Source of the DNA: Prevotella sp. UBA4330
GTDB lineage: Bacteria > Bacteroidota > Bacteroidia > Bacteroidales > Bacteroidaceae
Assembly (NCBI GenBank): GCA_002394385.1
Contig: DGTS01000024.1
Coordinates: forward strand, 85,842-149,841
Length of the DNA stretch: 64,000 nt
Direction of reading: 5' to 3'
Part shown: positions 17,414 through 26,732 of the stretch, piece after piece
Position numbering within the stretch: the first letter of the stretch is position 1
How the letters are laid out: each line of letters opens with the position of its first letter
Translations under genes and position numbers: made by a program
The notes under the pieces: model-generated
What the model saw: only the letters and a program-made list of their open reading frames with translations
Database searches by the model: none
Told to the model about the DNA's origin: nothing

Positions 17414-19072
17414 ATGGAATCAATACCAAGTTTCAATTCCTATATAGAAAAATCGATAAAAGAAAACTGGGACAAAGATGCCCTGACGGACTATAAAGGC
17501 GCCACTCTCCAATTCAAGGACGTGGCGCGGAAGATAGAGAAAATACACATACTGTTTGAAAGCAGTGGTGTGCAGCAGGGCGACAAGATAGCCATCTGTG
17601 GCAGAAATAGTTCGCACTGGGCGGTGACATTCCTTGCAACACTAACATACGGGGCGGTAGCGGTTCCCATATTACACGAATTCAACTCAGAACAAATACA
17701 CAACATCGTAAACCATTCTGGCTCGAAACTTCTCTTCGTGGGCGACGTCGTTGCCACTCACATCGACGAGTCGCAGATGCCAGACCTTGAGGGAATTGTC
17801 TATTTGCCTGATTTCTCGCTTGTAGTGTCAAGAACAGAGAAACTGGACTATGCCCGCGAGCATCTTAACGAGATGTACGGACACAAGTTCCCCAAGTATT
17901 TCAGGGCAGAACACGTATGCTATCATGTCGATAAGGCAGACGAACTGGCGCTAATCAACTATACCAGCGGAACCACTGGATTCTCAAAGGGAGTGATGAT
18001 ACCCTACCGCGCACTATGGGGCAACCTTGACATCTGCATGGAGGTGCTGGGAAAGAACATACAAAAGAACGGCAACATGCTGAGCATTCTGCCAATGGCA
18101 CACATGTACGGCATGTCTATGGAGTTCATCTTCGGCTTTTGCGGAGGCTCACATCTATACTTCCTCACGCGTCTGCCGTCGCCGGCAATCATAGCACAGG
18201 CATTTGCTGACATACACCCCTCGATAGTAATCTCGGTGCCATTGGTGGTAGAGAAGATTATTCGCAAAGGTGTGTTCCCGAAGGTGCAAAGAAACATCGT
18301 AAAACTACTGCTCAACATGCCGGTGGTAAGCAAGAAGGTGAAAGAGCAGATACGCAAAGAGGTGACCAAGGCATTCGGCGGCAACGCTTACGAAGTGATA
18401 GTGGGAGGAGCAGCATTGAGCCAGGAGGTGGAGCAATTCCTCAAGAGCATCGACTTCCCCATCACCGTGGGATACGGAACAACCGAGTGTGCGCCCCTCA
18501 TCTCATATAGCGACTATAAGGACTTCGTGCCAGGCAGTTGCGGTACACCGGTGAAGCACATGGAGGTGAAAATCATGAAGAAGAACCCTTCTGACCAACT
18601 GGGAGAGATAGTGACCCGTGGCACCAACGTCATGCTCGGATATTATAACAATGAAGAGGCAACACGCCAGGTGCTCGACAACGACGGATGGTATCACACC
18701 GGTGACCTCGGCGAAATGAGCGCTGACGGACACATATTCATCAAAGGAAGAATTAAGAACATGCTGCTCGGCTCAAACGGGCAAAATGTTTACCCTGAAG
18801 AGATAGAAGACAAACTGAACTCGATGATGATGGTCAACGAGTGCATCATAGTGCAAAGAGAGAACAAACTCGTGGCACTGGTCTATCCAGACATGGACGA
18901 GGTGAACAACATGGGGCTTACCAATCACGACGTGGAAACCATCATGGAGCAGAACCTCAAGGAACTGAACAACACGTTGCCCGGCTATTGCAAGATTGCC
19001 GAGATTAAAATACACAACGAAGAATTTGCAAAGACTCCTAAAAAGAGCATAAAACGATACATGTACAACTGA
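17414..19072 (+). CDS. Long-chain fatty acid-CoA ligase-like AMP-binding enzyme, copy 1
   Basis: A 552-residue adenylate-forming enzyme. Motifs: the P-loop-like A3 motif Y-T-S-G-T-T-G-F-S-K-G (family YTSGTTGxPKG, here with Ser for Pro), V-G-Y-G-T-T-E-C-A-P (A5), G-W-Y-H-T-G-D-L-G (A7), K-G-R-I-K-N-M-L-L (A8) and the catalytic Lys in T-P-K-K-S-I-K-R near the end. Cytoplasmic, no signal. It should activate a carboxylate, probably a fatty acid, to an acyl-AMP and then acyl-CoA. The next gene is a close paralogue 22 bp downstream. Confidence 0.87.
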   Translation: MESIPSFNSYIEKSIKENWDKDALTDYKGATLQFKDVARKIEKIHILFESSGVQQGDKIAICGRNSSHWAVTFLATLTYGAVAVPILHEFNSEQIHNIVNHSGSKLLFVGDVVATHIDESQMPDLEGIVYLPDFSLVVSRTEKLDYAREHLNEMYGHKFPKYFRAEHVCYHVDKADELALINYTSGTTGFSKGVMIPYRALWGNLDICMEVLGKNIQKNGNMLSILPMAHMYGMSMEFIFGFCGGSHLYFLTRLPSPAIIAQAFADIHPSIVISVPLVVEKIIRKGVFPKVQRNIVKLLLNMPVVSKKVKEQIRKEVTKAFGGNAYEVIVGGAALSQEVEQFLKSIDFPITVGYGTTECAPLISYSDYKDFVPGSCGTPVKHMEVKIMKKNPSDQLGEIVTRGTNVMLGYYNNEEATRQVLDNDGWYHTGDLGEMSADGHIFIKGRIKNMLLGSNGQNVYPEEIEDKLNSMMMVNECIIVQRENKLVALVYPDMDEVNNMGLTNHDVETIMEQNLKELNNTLPGYCKIAEIKIHNEEFAKTPKKSIKRYMYN

Positions 19073-19094
19073 CAAGACGATTAAAAACCTCACT

Positions 19095-20762
19095 ATGGAA
19101 ATACCAAACTTTAATTCTCTGTTAGAAAAGAGCATAATTGAACATTGGGACAACGATGCTCTGACCGACTACAAAGGCGTGACGCTGCAATATAAAGACG
19201 TGGCTCGAAAAATAGAAAAACTGCACATTATGTTCGAGAACAGCGGCGTGGAGAAAGGCGACAAGATAGCATTGTGCGGACGCAATAGCGCCAACTGGGC
19301 CGTTGCGTTCATTGCAACACTAACCTACGGTGCCATCGCCGTGCCTATACTGCACGAGTTCATGCCCGACCAGGTGCACAACATCGTGAACCACTCGGAG
19401 GCAAAACTCCTTTTTGTTGGCGATGTGGTGGCAACAACAATAGACGCAACAAAGATGCCAGGACTGGAAGGCATCATATACATACCCGACTATTCGCTCG
19501 TCGTGTCTCGTACAGACAAGTTGACTTATGCACGCGAGCATCTCAACGAGATGTACGGACACAAGTTCCCGAAGTATTTCCGAAAGGAGCACGTTAATTA
19601 TTATCACGAGCAATCGCCCGACGAACTGGCTCTTATTAACTATACCAGCGGAACGACAGGCTTCTCTAAGGGCGTGATGCTGCCCTACCGCGCATTGTGG
19701 AGCAATTGCGACTTCGCAATGGAGGTGATTGGCAAGAAGCATGTGAAGAGCGGTGCAAACACACTCAGCATCCTGCCTATGGCCCACATGTATGGCATGG
19801 CGTTCGAGTTCTTGTTTGAGTTCATACATGGTTGCCACATCTATTATCTCACCAGAGTGCCCTCACCAGCCATTATAGCACAGGCATTCTCTGACATCAA
19901 GCCGGCAATAGTAATCTCTGTTCCACTCGTAATAGAGAAGATTATCAAGAAGAAGGTATTCCCGAAGATACAGAACAACCGCATGAAGTTGTTGCTCAAC
20001 ATGCCCGTAATAAACAAGAAGGTGAGGGAGAAGATTTGCGAGCAAGTGGTTAATGCGTTCGGAGGCAACTTCTATGAGGTTATTATCGGCGGAGCGGCAT
20101 TCAATCAGGATGTAGAGAAATTCATGCACGACATTGGTTTCCCATATACCGTAGGCTATGGTGCCACCGAGTGTGCTCCAATCATCTGCTATCGCGACTG
20201 GAAGAACTTCGTGCCAGGCAGTTGTGGACGGGCTGCCGTTCACATGGAGGTGAAGATAAACAGCAGTGCTCCATCTGTTGTTCCAGGAGAGATACTTACC
20301 CGCGGTCTTAATGTAATGCTTGGTTATTACAAGAACGAAGAGGCAACACGCGAGGCGATTGACGATGAGGGATGGTTCCACACTGGCGACCTCGGCACTA
20401 TGGATGCCAATGGAAATGTGTTCATAAAAGGACGTTCAAAGAACATGCTGCTCGGCGCTAACGGCCAAAACATCTATCCAGAGGAGATAGAGGACAAACT
20501 AAACTCTCTGCCATTGGTCATCGAGAGTATCGTCATTCAGAAGGAAGACAAACTCGTGGGACTTGTTCATCCCGACTATGACGAGATGAAAAACCTCGGG
20601 CTCTCTAACGACGATCTCGAGAAGATAATGGAGCAAAACCGTCTGGAACTCAACTCCGTGATGCCTGCCTATAGCAAGATTTCGGCTATAAAACTACATG
20701 AAGAGGAGTTTGAGAAGACACCTAAAAAGAGCATTAAGCGTTTCTTGTATCAGAACGCATAA
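19095..20762 (+). CDS. Long-chain fatty acid-CoA ligase-like AMP-binding enzyme, copy 2
   Basis: A 555-residue paralogue of the preceding gene, alignable almost without gaps from N-F-N-S-L-L-E-K-S-I at the start to T-P-K-K-S-I-K-R-F-L at the end. It carries the same S-for-P change in Y-T-S-G-T-T-G-F-S-K-G and an intact A5/A7/A8 set (V-G-Y-G-A-T-E-C, G-W-F-H-T-G-D-L-G, K-G-R-S-K-N). The pair arose by tandem duplication. Retention of both suggests different chain-length or substrate preference. Its transcript ends at a strong hairpin. Confidence 0.87.
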   Translation: MEIPNFNSLLEKSIIEHWDNDALTDYKGVTLQYKDVARKIEKLHIMFENSGVEKGDKIALCGRNSANWAVAFIATLTYGAIAVPILHEFMPDQVHNIVNHSEAKLLFVGDVVATTIDATKMPGLEGIIYIPDYSLVVSRTDKLTYAREHLNEMYGHKFPKYFRKEHVNYYHEQSPDELALINYTSGTTGFSKGVMLPYRALWSNCDFAMEVIGKKHVKSGANTLSILPMAHMYGMAFEFLFEFIHGCHIYYLTRVPSPAIIAQAFSDIKPAIVISVPLVIEKIIKKKVFPKIQNNRMKLLLNMPVINKKVREKICEQVVNAFGGNFYEVIIGGAAFNQDVEKFMHDIGFPYTVGYGATECAPIICYRDWKNFVPGSCGRAAVHMEVKINSSAPSVVPGEILTRGLNVMLGYYKNEEATREAIDDEGWFHTGDLGTMDANGNVFIKGRSKNMLLGANGQNIYPEEIEDKLNSLPLVIESIVIQKEDKLVGLVHPDYDEMKNLGLSNDDLEKIMEQNRLELNSVMPAYSKISAIKLHEEEFEKTPKKSIKRFLYQNA

Positions 20763-20780
20763 GCGTCTGAAATCATAAAG

Positions 20781-20822
20781 AAAGCCCTTGTCTATGACGT
20801 GTGTCATTGGCAAGGGCTTTTC
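20781..20822 (+). terminator. Intrinsic terminator, acyl-CoA ligase operon
   Basis: AAAGCCCTTG (20781-20790) pairs with CAAGGGCTTT (20811-20820), with a second TGAC/GTCA helix inside. It lies between convergent genes and probably serves both. Confidence 0.85.
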
Positions 20823-20838
20823 ATTTACAACTCGGGCC

Positions 20839-23247
20839 TTATGATATCACCTTGAACTTGGCGAACTTCAACAACAACTGCTTTGTTCCAACGTTATGGA
20901 ACTTCACTGTTGCCTTGGTGTTCTCACCACTTCCCTCAATGTTTATCACATCACCAATACCGAAACGGTCGTGCTCAATGACATTGCCAACAGATAACGC
21001 CGATGAGGAAGGCGACGGATGGTTGGGTGTACGCACGTTAGGACTTGAGGAAGTGAGCGTACTGACGCGCCTCATATTGGCTCCTGCCGAAGAAAGGACA
21101 CGTTTGAAACTGGACGAAAGCGGGTCCACTCCCCTCTCTTCCTTATGCACAACTTCTCGCGGCTTCGGGTCGGCTCGGAATTGCGATGCCACAGGATTAG
21201 AGTTCTGGTAACGCTCGCCATAAGAACCGAACCTTGGACGTGATGTGGTGAAAGGTGATGACTCGCCCGCCTCGCTCTCAATCTTGAGCAACGATGGATT
21301 GATGTCAGAGATGAAGCGGCTCGGAGTGTCGAACTCCATTCTTCCATAGCGGAAGCGGTTGCGCGCACATGTCAGAATGCAATGTTTCTCGGCCCTCGTA
21401 ATGGCAACATACAACAGGCGGCGCTCCTCTTCAAGTTCACGTTTCGAGTTTGCCGACATAGGACTTGGGAAGATGTTCTCCTCAAGACCTACGACAAACA
21501 CCGTTGGGAACTCAAGTCCTTTCGCCGAATGGATGGTCATCAGTGTGACGTGCGACGACTCTTCGCCATCATCGCTATCAAGGTCGCTAAGAAGTGACAC
21601 CTCTTGCAGGTAATCGACAAGCATCATGTGTTCGTCTCCCTCTTCACGGCGGCTCTCAACAAAGTCCTGGAGTCCACCGAGGAACTCCTCCAGATTCTCT
21701 TGCCTTGATACATACTCAGGCGATGACTCGCTATACAGGTCTTTTTGTATTCCAGATTCAGAGATAATCTCTCTTCCCAATTCGTAGGCGTCGGTGTTGT
21801 CTCTCTTTGCGATGAACTGTTCTATGAGTCCCTTAAAAACACGTATCTTACCAAGTGTGCCCTTGTTTACATCCAACTGATACTTGTTGGCATCAGATAT
21901 GACATCCCATGCACTTACCTCTGACTCGTATGCACAGGAGAAAATCTTAGAGATGGTGGTATTTCCTATTCCACGAGCGGGATAGTTGATGATGCGGCGG
22001 AATGCTTCTTCGTCAGAAGGATTGACAACAACGCGGAAGTAAGCAATGATGTCCTTTATCTCCTTGCGCTGGTAGAAACTCAATCCACCATAAACACGAT
22101 ACGGAATGTTCTCCTTGCGCATCGCCTCCTCGAAAGCACGGCTCTGGGCATTGGTGCGATAAAGGATGGCAAAGTCGTCCCACTCGCAATTCTCATTCTT
22201 CCGTATTTTCTTTATATCCTTGCATACGATGATTGCCTCCTCCTTGTCGCTATATGCAGGCTTGAACACTATCTTCTCGCCGTCGCCATTCTTGCTATAA
22301 ACGTCCTTGGGTATTTGTCGCTCATTGTGGCGAATAAGACTGTTTGCTGCTTCAACTATATGTTGCGTGCTTCGATAGTTGCGCTCGAGTTTGAACAACT
22401 TTGCGCCGTCATACATGTCGCGGAAATCAAGGATATTGTCTATGTTTGCACCACGGAAACTATAGATGCTCTGGGCGTCATCGCCAACTACGCATACGTT
22501 CTGATGCTCCTTTGTCAGCAGCCACACAATGCGTTGCTGAACGGTGTTTGTGTCCTGATACTCGTCCACGAGAACATACTTGAACCTGTCTGCATATTTC
22601 TGGCGGATGTCCTCGTTGTCTTTCAGCAGTTGGTAAGTAAGCAACAACAGGTCGTCGAAGTCCATCGCATTCGCCTGCCTGCATCGCTCGGCGTATGCAA
22701 GATATACCTTATATATATAAGGCATGCGCTGTTCCTTGTCGCGTTCAAGGGCACTTGCATCATTAGAATAGTCGTAAGCCGAAATCATGTGGTTCTTAGC
22801 CATGCTGATGCGGTTGTGAACGGTAGAAGGCTTATACGTCTTATCGTCAAGCCCCATCTCTTTTATTATGTTCTTCACCAGCGAGCGCGAGTCGGTGTCG
22901 TCATATATTGTGTAGTTGGAGTTGAAACCGATATGTTCAGCCTCCGCCCTTAGTATTCTTGAAAAGATAGAGTGGAACGTTCCCATAACAAGGCGCGATG
23001 CCACCTCGTTTCCCACCAGATTGCCTATGCGTTGCTTCATCTCGCGGGCTGCCTTATTGGTAAACGTCAGCGCAAGGACATTCCAAGGCTTTACTCCCTG
23101 TTGCAACAGATATGCTATTTTATAAGTCAAAACGCGGGTCTTTCCTGAACCAGCACCAGCAATAACCAGCGATGGTCCCTCTGTACTCATTACAGCCTCT
23201 CGCTGGCTGTCGTTCAACTGCGATAATATGTTGTCAGAAGTAATCAT
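20839..23247 (-). CDS. UvrD/PcrA-type DNA helicase
   Basis: An 802-residue superfamily 1A 3'-5' helicase. Motif I is G-A-G-S-G-K-T (31-37), motif II V-D-E-Y-Q-D-T, motif III V-V-G-D-D-A-Q-S-I-Y-S-F-R-G-A, motif V T-I-H-S-A-K-G-L-E-F and motif VI L-L-Y-V-A-I-T-R-A. The C-terminal about 70 residues form the Tudor-like tail of PcrA/UvrD (V-E-H-D-R-F-G-I-G-D-V). It acts in excision and mismatch repair and in clearing RecA or stalled polymerase. Named uvrD or pcrA in relatives; the two are not separable here. Confidence 0.95.
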   Translation of the reverse strand: MITSDNILSQLNDSQREAVMSTEGPSLVIAGAGSGKTRVLTYKIAYLLQQGVKPWNVLALTFTNKAAREMKQRIGNLVGNEVASRLVMGTFHSIFSRILRAEAEHIGFNSNYTIYDDTDSRSLVKNIIKEMGLDDKTYKPSTVHNRISMAKNHMISAYDYSNDASALERDKEQRMPYIYKVYLAYAERCRQANAMDFDDLLLLTYQLLKDNEDIRQKYADRFKYVLVDEYQDTNTVQQRIVWLLTKEHQNVCVVGDDAQSIYSFRGANIDNILDFRDMYDGAKLFKLERNYRSTQHIVEAANSLIRHNERQIPKDVYSKNGDGEKIVFKPAYSDKEEAIIVCKDIKKIRKNENCEWDDFAILYRTNAQSRAFEEAMRKENIPYRVYGGLSFYQRKEIKDIIAYFRVVVNPSDEEAFRRIINYPARGIGNTTISKIFSCAYESEVSAWDVISDANKYQLDVNKGTLGKIRVFKGLIEQFIAKRDNTDAYELGREIISESGIQKDLYSESSPEYVSRQENLEEFLGGLQDFVESRREEGDEHMMLVDYLQEVSLLSDLDSDDGEESSHVTLMTIHSAKGLEFPTVFVVGLEENIFPSPMSANSKRELEEERRLLYVAITRAEKHCILTCARNRFRYGRMEFDTPSRFISDINPSLLKIESEAGESSPFTTSRPRFGSYGERYQNSNPVASQFRADPKPREVVHKEERGVDPLSSSFKRVLSSAGANMRRVSTLTSSSPNVRTPNHPSPSSSALSVGNVIEHDRFGIGDVINIEGSGENTKATVKFHNVGTKQLLLKFAKFKVIS

Positions 23248-23248
23248 A

Positions 23249-23308
23249 CTATAACCAATAATCTATAACCCATAACCCATAACCAATAACCTATAACCCA
23301 TAACCTAT
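23249..23308. repeat. Short tandem repeat of ATAACCCATAACC type
   Basis: About seven copies of a 9-bp-like unit (ATAACCCAT, ATAACCTAT, ATAACCAAT) fill the space between the mtgA stop and the helicase start and enter the last codon of mtgA. Low-complexity and non-coding; probably polymorphic. Confidence 0.75.
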
Positions 23309-24036
23309 TTTTTATATATCCCCCCTTTCACAGTACTTTTATCTATATCCTCATTCTCGGCAGGGAATTTCGGGATGTATTTCATGTTTGTTTCTATCTT
23401 GTGCTGTCTGCCTATGATATATTTGCTTGGTTTCAGCGATGAGTATCTTCTCGGATTAGGAAGCGTGGCTGCAATAAGCGCGCACTCCGACCTTGTGAGT
23501 TCCTTTGCCGACTTACCGAAGTGGAGCCTTGCCACTGCCTCCACTCCATAGATTCCGTCACCTGTTTCAATGGAGTTTAAGTACACCTCCATTATGCGTT
23601 GCTTGCTCCACAGCAGTTCAATCAATGCCGTGAAGTAGGCCTCAAAGCCCTTTCTCACCCATGTACGGCCAGGCCATAGAAATACGTTCTTTGCTGTTTG
23701 TTGGGTTATGGTGCTGGCACCCACTTTCTTGCCTCCCGCCGCATTCTGCCGTGCGGCATGCTCTATTTGCTTGAAGTCGAAGCCGTGGTGAAGAAGGAAT
23801 CGCGCATCTTCGCTGCCCATAACAGCCACTGGCATACTTGCTGACATCTCCTCAAGACTTACCCACTTGTGCTCCACGCGAGGCGAATGGCCGTCGGCTA
23901 TCTGCTCAACGCAACGGATAATCATCAACGGCGTAACATAAACGGGCAGAAACTTATATGCGACGACAGCAAGGATAGTGGAAACGAAAAACGTCACTAT
24001 CACTATTCGTATGAAATTCCTTATCTTCTTCCACAT
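23305..24036 (-). CDS. mtgA: Monofunctional peptidoglycan transglycosylase
   Basis: A 243-residue protein with one N-terminal membrane anchor (about 9-30) and a GT51 domain. Motifs: S-E-D-A-R-F-L-L-H-H-G-F (catalytic Glu), G-A-S-T-I-T-Q-Q-T-A-K-N, R-K-G-F-E-A-Y and R-I-M-E-V-Y-L-N. There is no transpeptidase domain. It polymerises lipid II into glycan strands on the outer face of the inner membrane. Length is normal for MtgA. The stop lies in the repeat at 23249-23308. Confidence 0.92.
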   Translation of the reverse strand: MWKKIRNFIRIVIVTFFVSTILAVVAYKFLPVYVTPLMIIRCVEQIADGHSPRVEHKWVSLEEMSASMPVAVMGSEDARFLLHHGFDFKQIEHAARQNAAGGKKVGASTITQQTAKNVFLWPGRTWVRKGFEAYFTALIELLWSKQRIMEVYLNSIETGDGIYGVEAVARLHFGKSAKELTRSECALIAATLPNPRRYSSLKPSKYIIGRQHKIETNMKYIPKFPAENEDIDKSTVKGGIYKK

Positions 24037-24106
24037 TATTCGTTATGCGTAAAAAAGAGGGCGACCAGTCATAATCGCCCTCTATTATATATGAGATTAT
24101 AAAAGA

Positions 24107-24802
24107 TTACTGAAGTGTACCTGCTTCAGCGGCCTTAATCATAGCCTCGCTGGCATACATGTAAACCTCTACACGGCGGTTCTGCTGCTGGCCTGCTGCT
24201 GTGCTGTTGTCAGCAACTGGGTTGTCCTCGCCGAAACCGTCGCAAGACTTAATCTGTCCGTAACTAACACCCTGAGAGGTGAGATAGTTAGACACGCTCT
24301 GTGCACGCTTCAGAGAAAGGTCCTTGTTCTTCTGATAACTCTGCTCTGCTGTAGAGTTACGCCATCCCTGGTTGTCGGTGTAACCCTGAATAGCAACATC
24401 GGTGTCGCTATAAGTCTTCAGCACACCTGCGAAGTCGCTAAGCGCATGCTTTGCTGAAGCCTGAAGGTCAGCCTTACCGGTGTTGAAGAGAATACCGCTA
24501 TCGAAAGAAACCTTTACGGCCTTCAGACCGTTAGCGTCTGTAACTTCCTCTACCTTAGCATTCTCAATCTCTGCTGCGGCAGCAGCAGCCTTATCCATCT
24601 TCTTGCCAATCAGCGCACCAGCACCAGCACCAACAGCGCCACCAACGGCAGCACCAACGGCTGTGTTACCAGCAATCTTACCAACGATAGCACCCAGGAG
24701 CGCACCACCGCCAGCACCAATCAAAGCGCCCTTACCTGTGTTGTTGCAACTAACGAGCACTGCAAGACACATAGCGAAAGTCAAAAACTTAAATCTTTTC
24801 AT
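24107..24802 (-). CDS. OmpA-family lipoprotein with glycine zipper
   Basis: A 231-residue outer-membrane lipoprotein: signal ending L-V-S-C with Cys19 lipidated, a glycine-zipper segment (about 23-68, G-A-L-I-G-A-G-G-G-A-L-L-G-A), then an OmpA C-terminal peptidoglycan-binding domain (about 95-215) with F-N-T-G-K-A-D-L, I-Q-G-Y-T-D-N and Q-Q-N-R-R-V-E-V. Comparable to YiaD/Pal-like proteins that tie the outer membrane to the wall. It is monocistronic, with its own promoter. Confidence 0.9.
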   Translation of the reverse strand: MKRFKFLTFAMCLAVLVSCNNTGKGALIGAGGGALLGAIVGKIAGNTAVGAAVGGAVGAGAGALIGKKMDKAAAAAAEIENAKVEEVTDANGLKAVKVSFDSGILFNTGKADLQASAKHALSDFAGVLKTYSDTDVAIQGYTDNQGWRNSTAEQSYQKNKDLSLKRAQSVSNYLTSQGVSYGQIKSCDGFGEDNPVADNSTAAGQQQNRRVEVYMYASEAMIKAAEAGTLQ

Positions 24803-24877
24803 GTTTCAATAGTTTTAAATGTTAATATTAAGATAATCCTATTATCAGATATGCATGTCTAATTACATAAACTGTTG

Positions 24878-24909
24878 CAAATATAGTTCTTTTTTTTGAA
24901 TAACACAAT
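24878..24909 (-). promoter_or_regulatory. Promoter of the OmpA-family lipoprotein
   Basis: Minus strand: ATTG (24909-24906), 20 bp, TATATTTG (24885-24878). It leaves a 5' leader of about 70 nt. The 150 bp beyond it (to 25037) hold no other recognised element. Confidence 0.6.
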
Positions 24910-25037
24910 TTATACCAACTTTTTTTGGTATCTTTCAGAAAAAATGCCGTTTTTCTATGCTATTTGACAATGCTATTCTTGATAACATAGGAGAAAAGAT
25001 TTTATTATCTTCCGCTGTTCTGCATCTGGTGTTTGTT

Positions 25038-25958
25038 CTATTTCATTATCGAAAATTCAAATGACAAGCCACCTGTGTAAGGGCTGTTCACCTTGATGTT
25101 TCCACCATGCAAGAGCACGGCATTCTTGACAATGGAGAGACCGAGACCAGTGCCGCCCATGTCGCGGCTTCTACCTTTGTCTATACGGTAGAATCGCTCA
25201 AAGATGCGGGGAAGGTGTTCGGCAGGTATGCCGTTGCCATTGTCTTTAAAAGTGAATTGCCAACAGTTGTACAGTTGGATAGCGGAAATCTCAATGGTGG
25301 TCCCTTGTCCGGCATAGTTGATGGCATTGTCCATCAGATTGCGGAATATGCTGTATAGCAATGAATAGTTGCCATGAATGATAATGCCTTGCGGCAGATA
25401 GTTGCACAATGTCATCTTGCGTGACTCCAAGGCGATGGCTGTCTCTTGTGCGATGTCAGCAAAAAGTACAGAGACATCTACGCGCTCCTTCGTTATCATG
25501 TCTTTGGCATAATCCATGCGATTCAGGGTCGAGATGTCTTGCAACAGTGTGGTCAGGCGACGGGCTTGCGCGTTAGTGCGCACGATGAACTGGTTTTTCA
25601 CATCTTCAGCCATGTCTGGACTATCCAAGATGGTGTCTGTATAACCAAGGATACTGCTGACGGGTGTCTTCAGTTCGTGGGCGATGTTCTGGGTGAGTTC
25701 GCGGCGCATGCGGTTCTCTTTCTCAGCCTGTTCGCGACTGATACGTTCGTCCATCCGTCTTGCATATCGGAAAAGCAGAAAGGCAAGTCCTGCCATCACG
25801 ACGAGCGAGAAAAGCAACAGATGCCAGTCGCTCACCTCATTGAAAGGCATGATGAACTTGCGGTCGTAGTCTTCAAACAAGATGAACACGACAGCATACA
25901 CCAGGAACACAGCCATCACGCTGAGCCACATCTTTCGTCCTTCAGATAGCTTTTTCAT
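25038..25958 (-). CDS. Sensor histidine kinase, PhoR-like
   Basis: A 306-residue membrane kinase: two membrane segments (about 11-29 and 46-64) separated by a very short loop, no PAS or HAMP, then H94 in N-I-A-H-E-L-K-T-P, an N box (N-L-M-D-N-A-I-N-Y-A), G1 (D-N-G-N-G-I), an F box and G2 (G-G-T-G-L-G-L-S-I). With only about 16 residues outside, it probably senses within the membrane or through a partner. The response-regulator gene ends 5 bp upstream. Its position beside a phosphate transporter suggests phosphate control, which is inferred. Confidence 0.88.
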   Translation of the reverse strand: MKKLSEGRKMWLSVMAVFLVYAVVFILFEDYDRKFIMPFNEVSDWHLLLFSLVVMAGLAFLLFRYARRMDERISREQAEKENRMRRELTQNIAHELKTPVSSILGYTDTILDSPDMAEDVKNQFIVRTNAQARRLTTLLQDISTLNRMDYAKDMITKERVDVSVLFADIAQETAIALESRKMTLCNYLPQGIIIHGNYSLLYSIFRNLMDNAINYAGQGTTIEISAIQLYNCWQFTFKDNGNGIPAEHLPRIFERFYRIDKGRSRDMGGTGLGLSIVKNAVLLHGGNIKVNSPYTGGLSFEFSIMK

Positions 25959-25963
25959 CTCTC

Positions 25964-26662
25964 CTACCCCTTATTTATTACATCTTCAAAGCAATAGCCG
26001 AAGCCTGTGCGAGACACAAGACAGACGGCATAGCGGGTTAACTTTTTGCGCAGTCGCGCGATGTTTACATCTACGGTCCTTTCGGTGACGATGACATCGT
26101 GTGGCCACACTTTGTCGAGCAACTGCTGACGGCTGAACACATGTCCACGATGTTCAAGCAATAGTTTCAGCAGTTCATACTCCGTTCGGGTGAGCGGTAT
26201 GTCTGTGCCATCGACATTGACAGTTTTATTGACGGTGTTGACAACAAGGCCTTCATAAACCAGACTTCCCTCCTCTTGTCTTGACTGTATCAGGCTACGG
26301 TTCAGCACCGCTTTCACCCTCGCCATTACCTCGCGCACGGAGAAGGGTTTCGTCACATAGTCGTCGGCTCCAAGTGAGAATCCGTGAAGGGTATCGTCCT
26401 CTGTGTCTTTCGCTGTAAGAAAGATGACTGGAATATGCCGGGTGTCTTCATCCTCCTTCAACCGCTTTGCAAGTTCAAAACCCGACATGCCCGGCATCAT
26501 CACGTCGAGCAGCAGCAAGTCATAATCGGCAATGCCACGTTGCAGAGCGTCTTCTGCCGAACAAGCAGCATCTGCCTGATATCCTGCGGCATTGAGATTG
26601 AACAGCAGGATGTCGCACAAGTCGCGCTCGTCATCGACTACTAATATTCGCTTTTGTTCCAT
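25964..26662 (-). CDS. OmpR/PhoB-family response regulator
   Basis: A 232-residue regulator: receiver domain (1-120) with D10-D11, phospho-acceptor Asp53 (L-L-L-L-D-V-M-M-P-G), Thr in F-L-T-A-K and Lys105 (V-T-K-P-F); winged-helix DNA-binding domain (about 135-228) with L-T-R-T-E-Y-E-L-L and T-V-D-V-N-I-A-R-L-R-K-K. First gene of a two-gene operon with the kinase. It probably controls the adjacent Na+/phosphate cotransporter, by context. Confidence 0.9.
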   Translation of the reverse strand: MEQKRILVVDDERDLCDILLFNLNAAGYQADAACSAEDALQRGIADYDLLLLDVMMPGMSGFELAKRLKEDEDTRHIPVIFLTAKDTEDDTLHGFSLGADDYVTKPFSVREVMARVKAVLNRSLIQSRQEEGSLVYEGLVVNTVNKTVNVDGTDIPLTRTEYELLKLLLEHRGHVFSRQQLLDKVWPHDVIVTERTVDVNIARLRKKLTRYAVCLVSRTGFGYCFEDVINKG

Positions 26663-26693
26663 ACACCTTTATGTTATATGTCTTTTTAGCAGC

Positions 26694-26728
26694 AGGAGGT
26701 CACCTCCTACTTGGACGCTGCAAAGGTA
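26694..26728 (-). promoter_or_regulatory. Promoter and palindrome before the two-component operon
   Basis: Minus strand -7 box TACCTTTG (26728-26721), then the palindrome AGGAGGTGACCTCCT (26708-26694) just downstream of the expected start. It could be an operator or an mRNA element holding an SD-like AGGAGG. It lies only 5 bp beyond the cotransporter stop codon. Confidence 0.55.
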
Positions 26729-26732
26729 CGAA

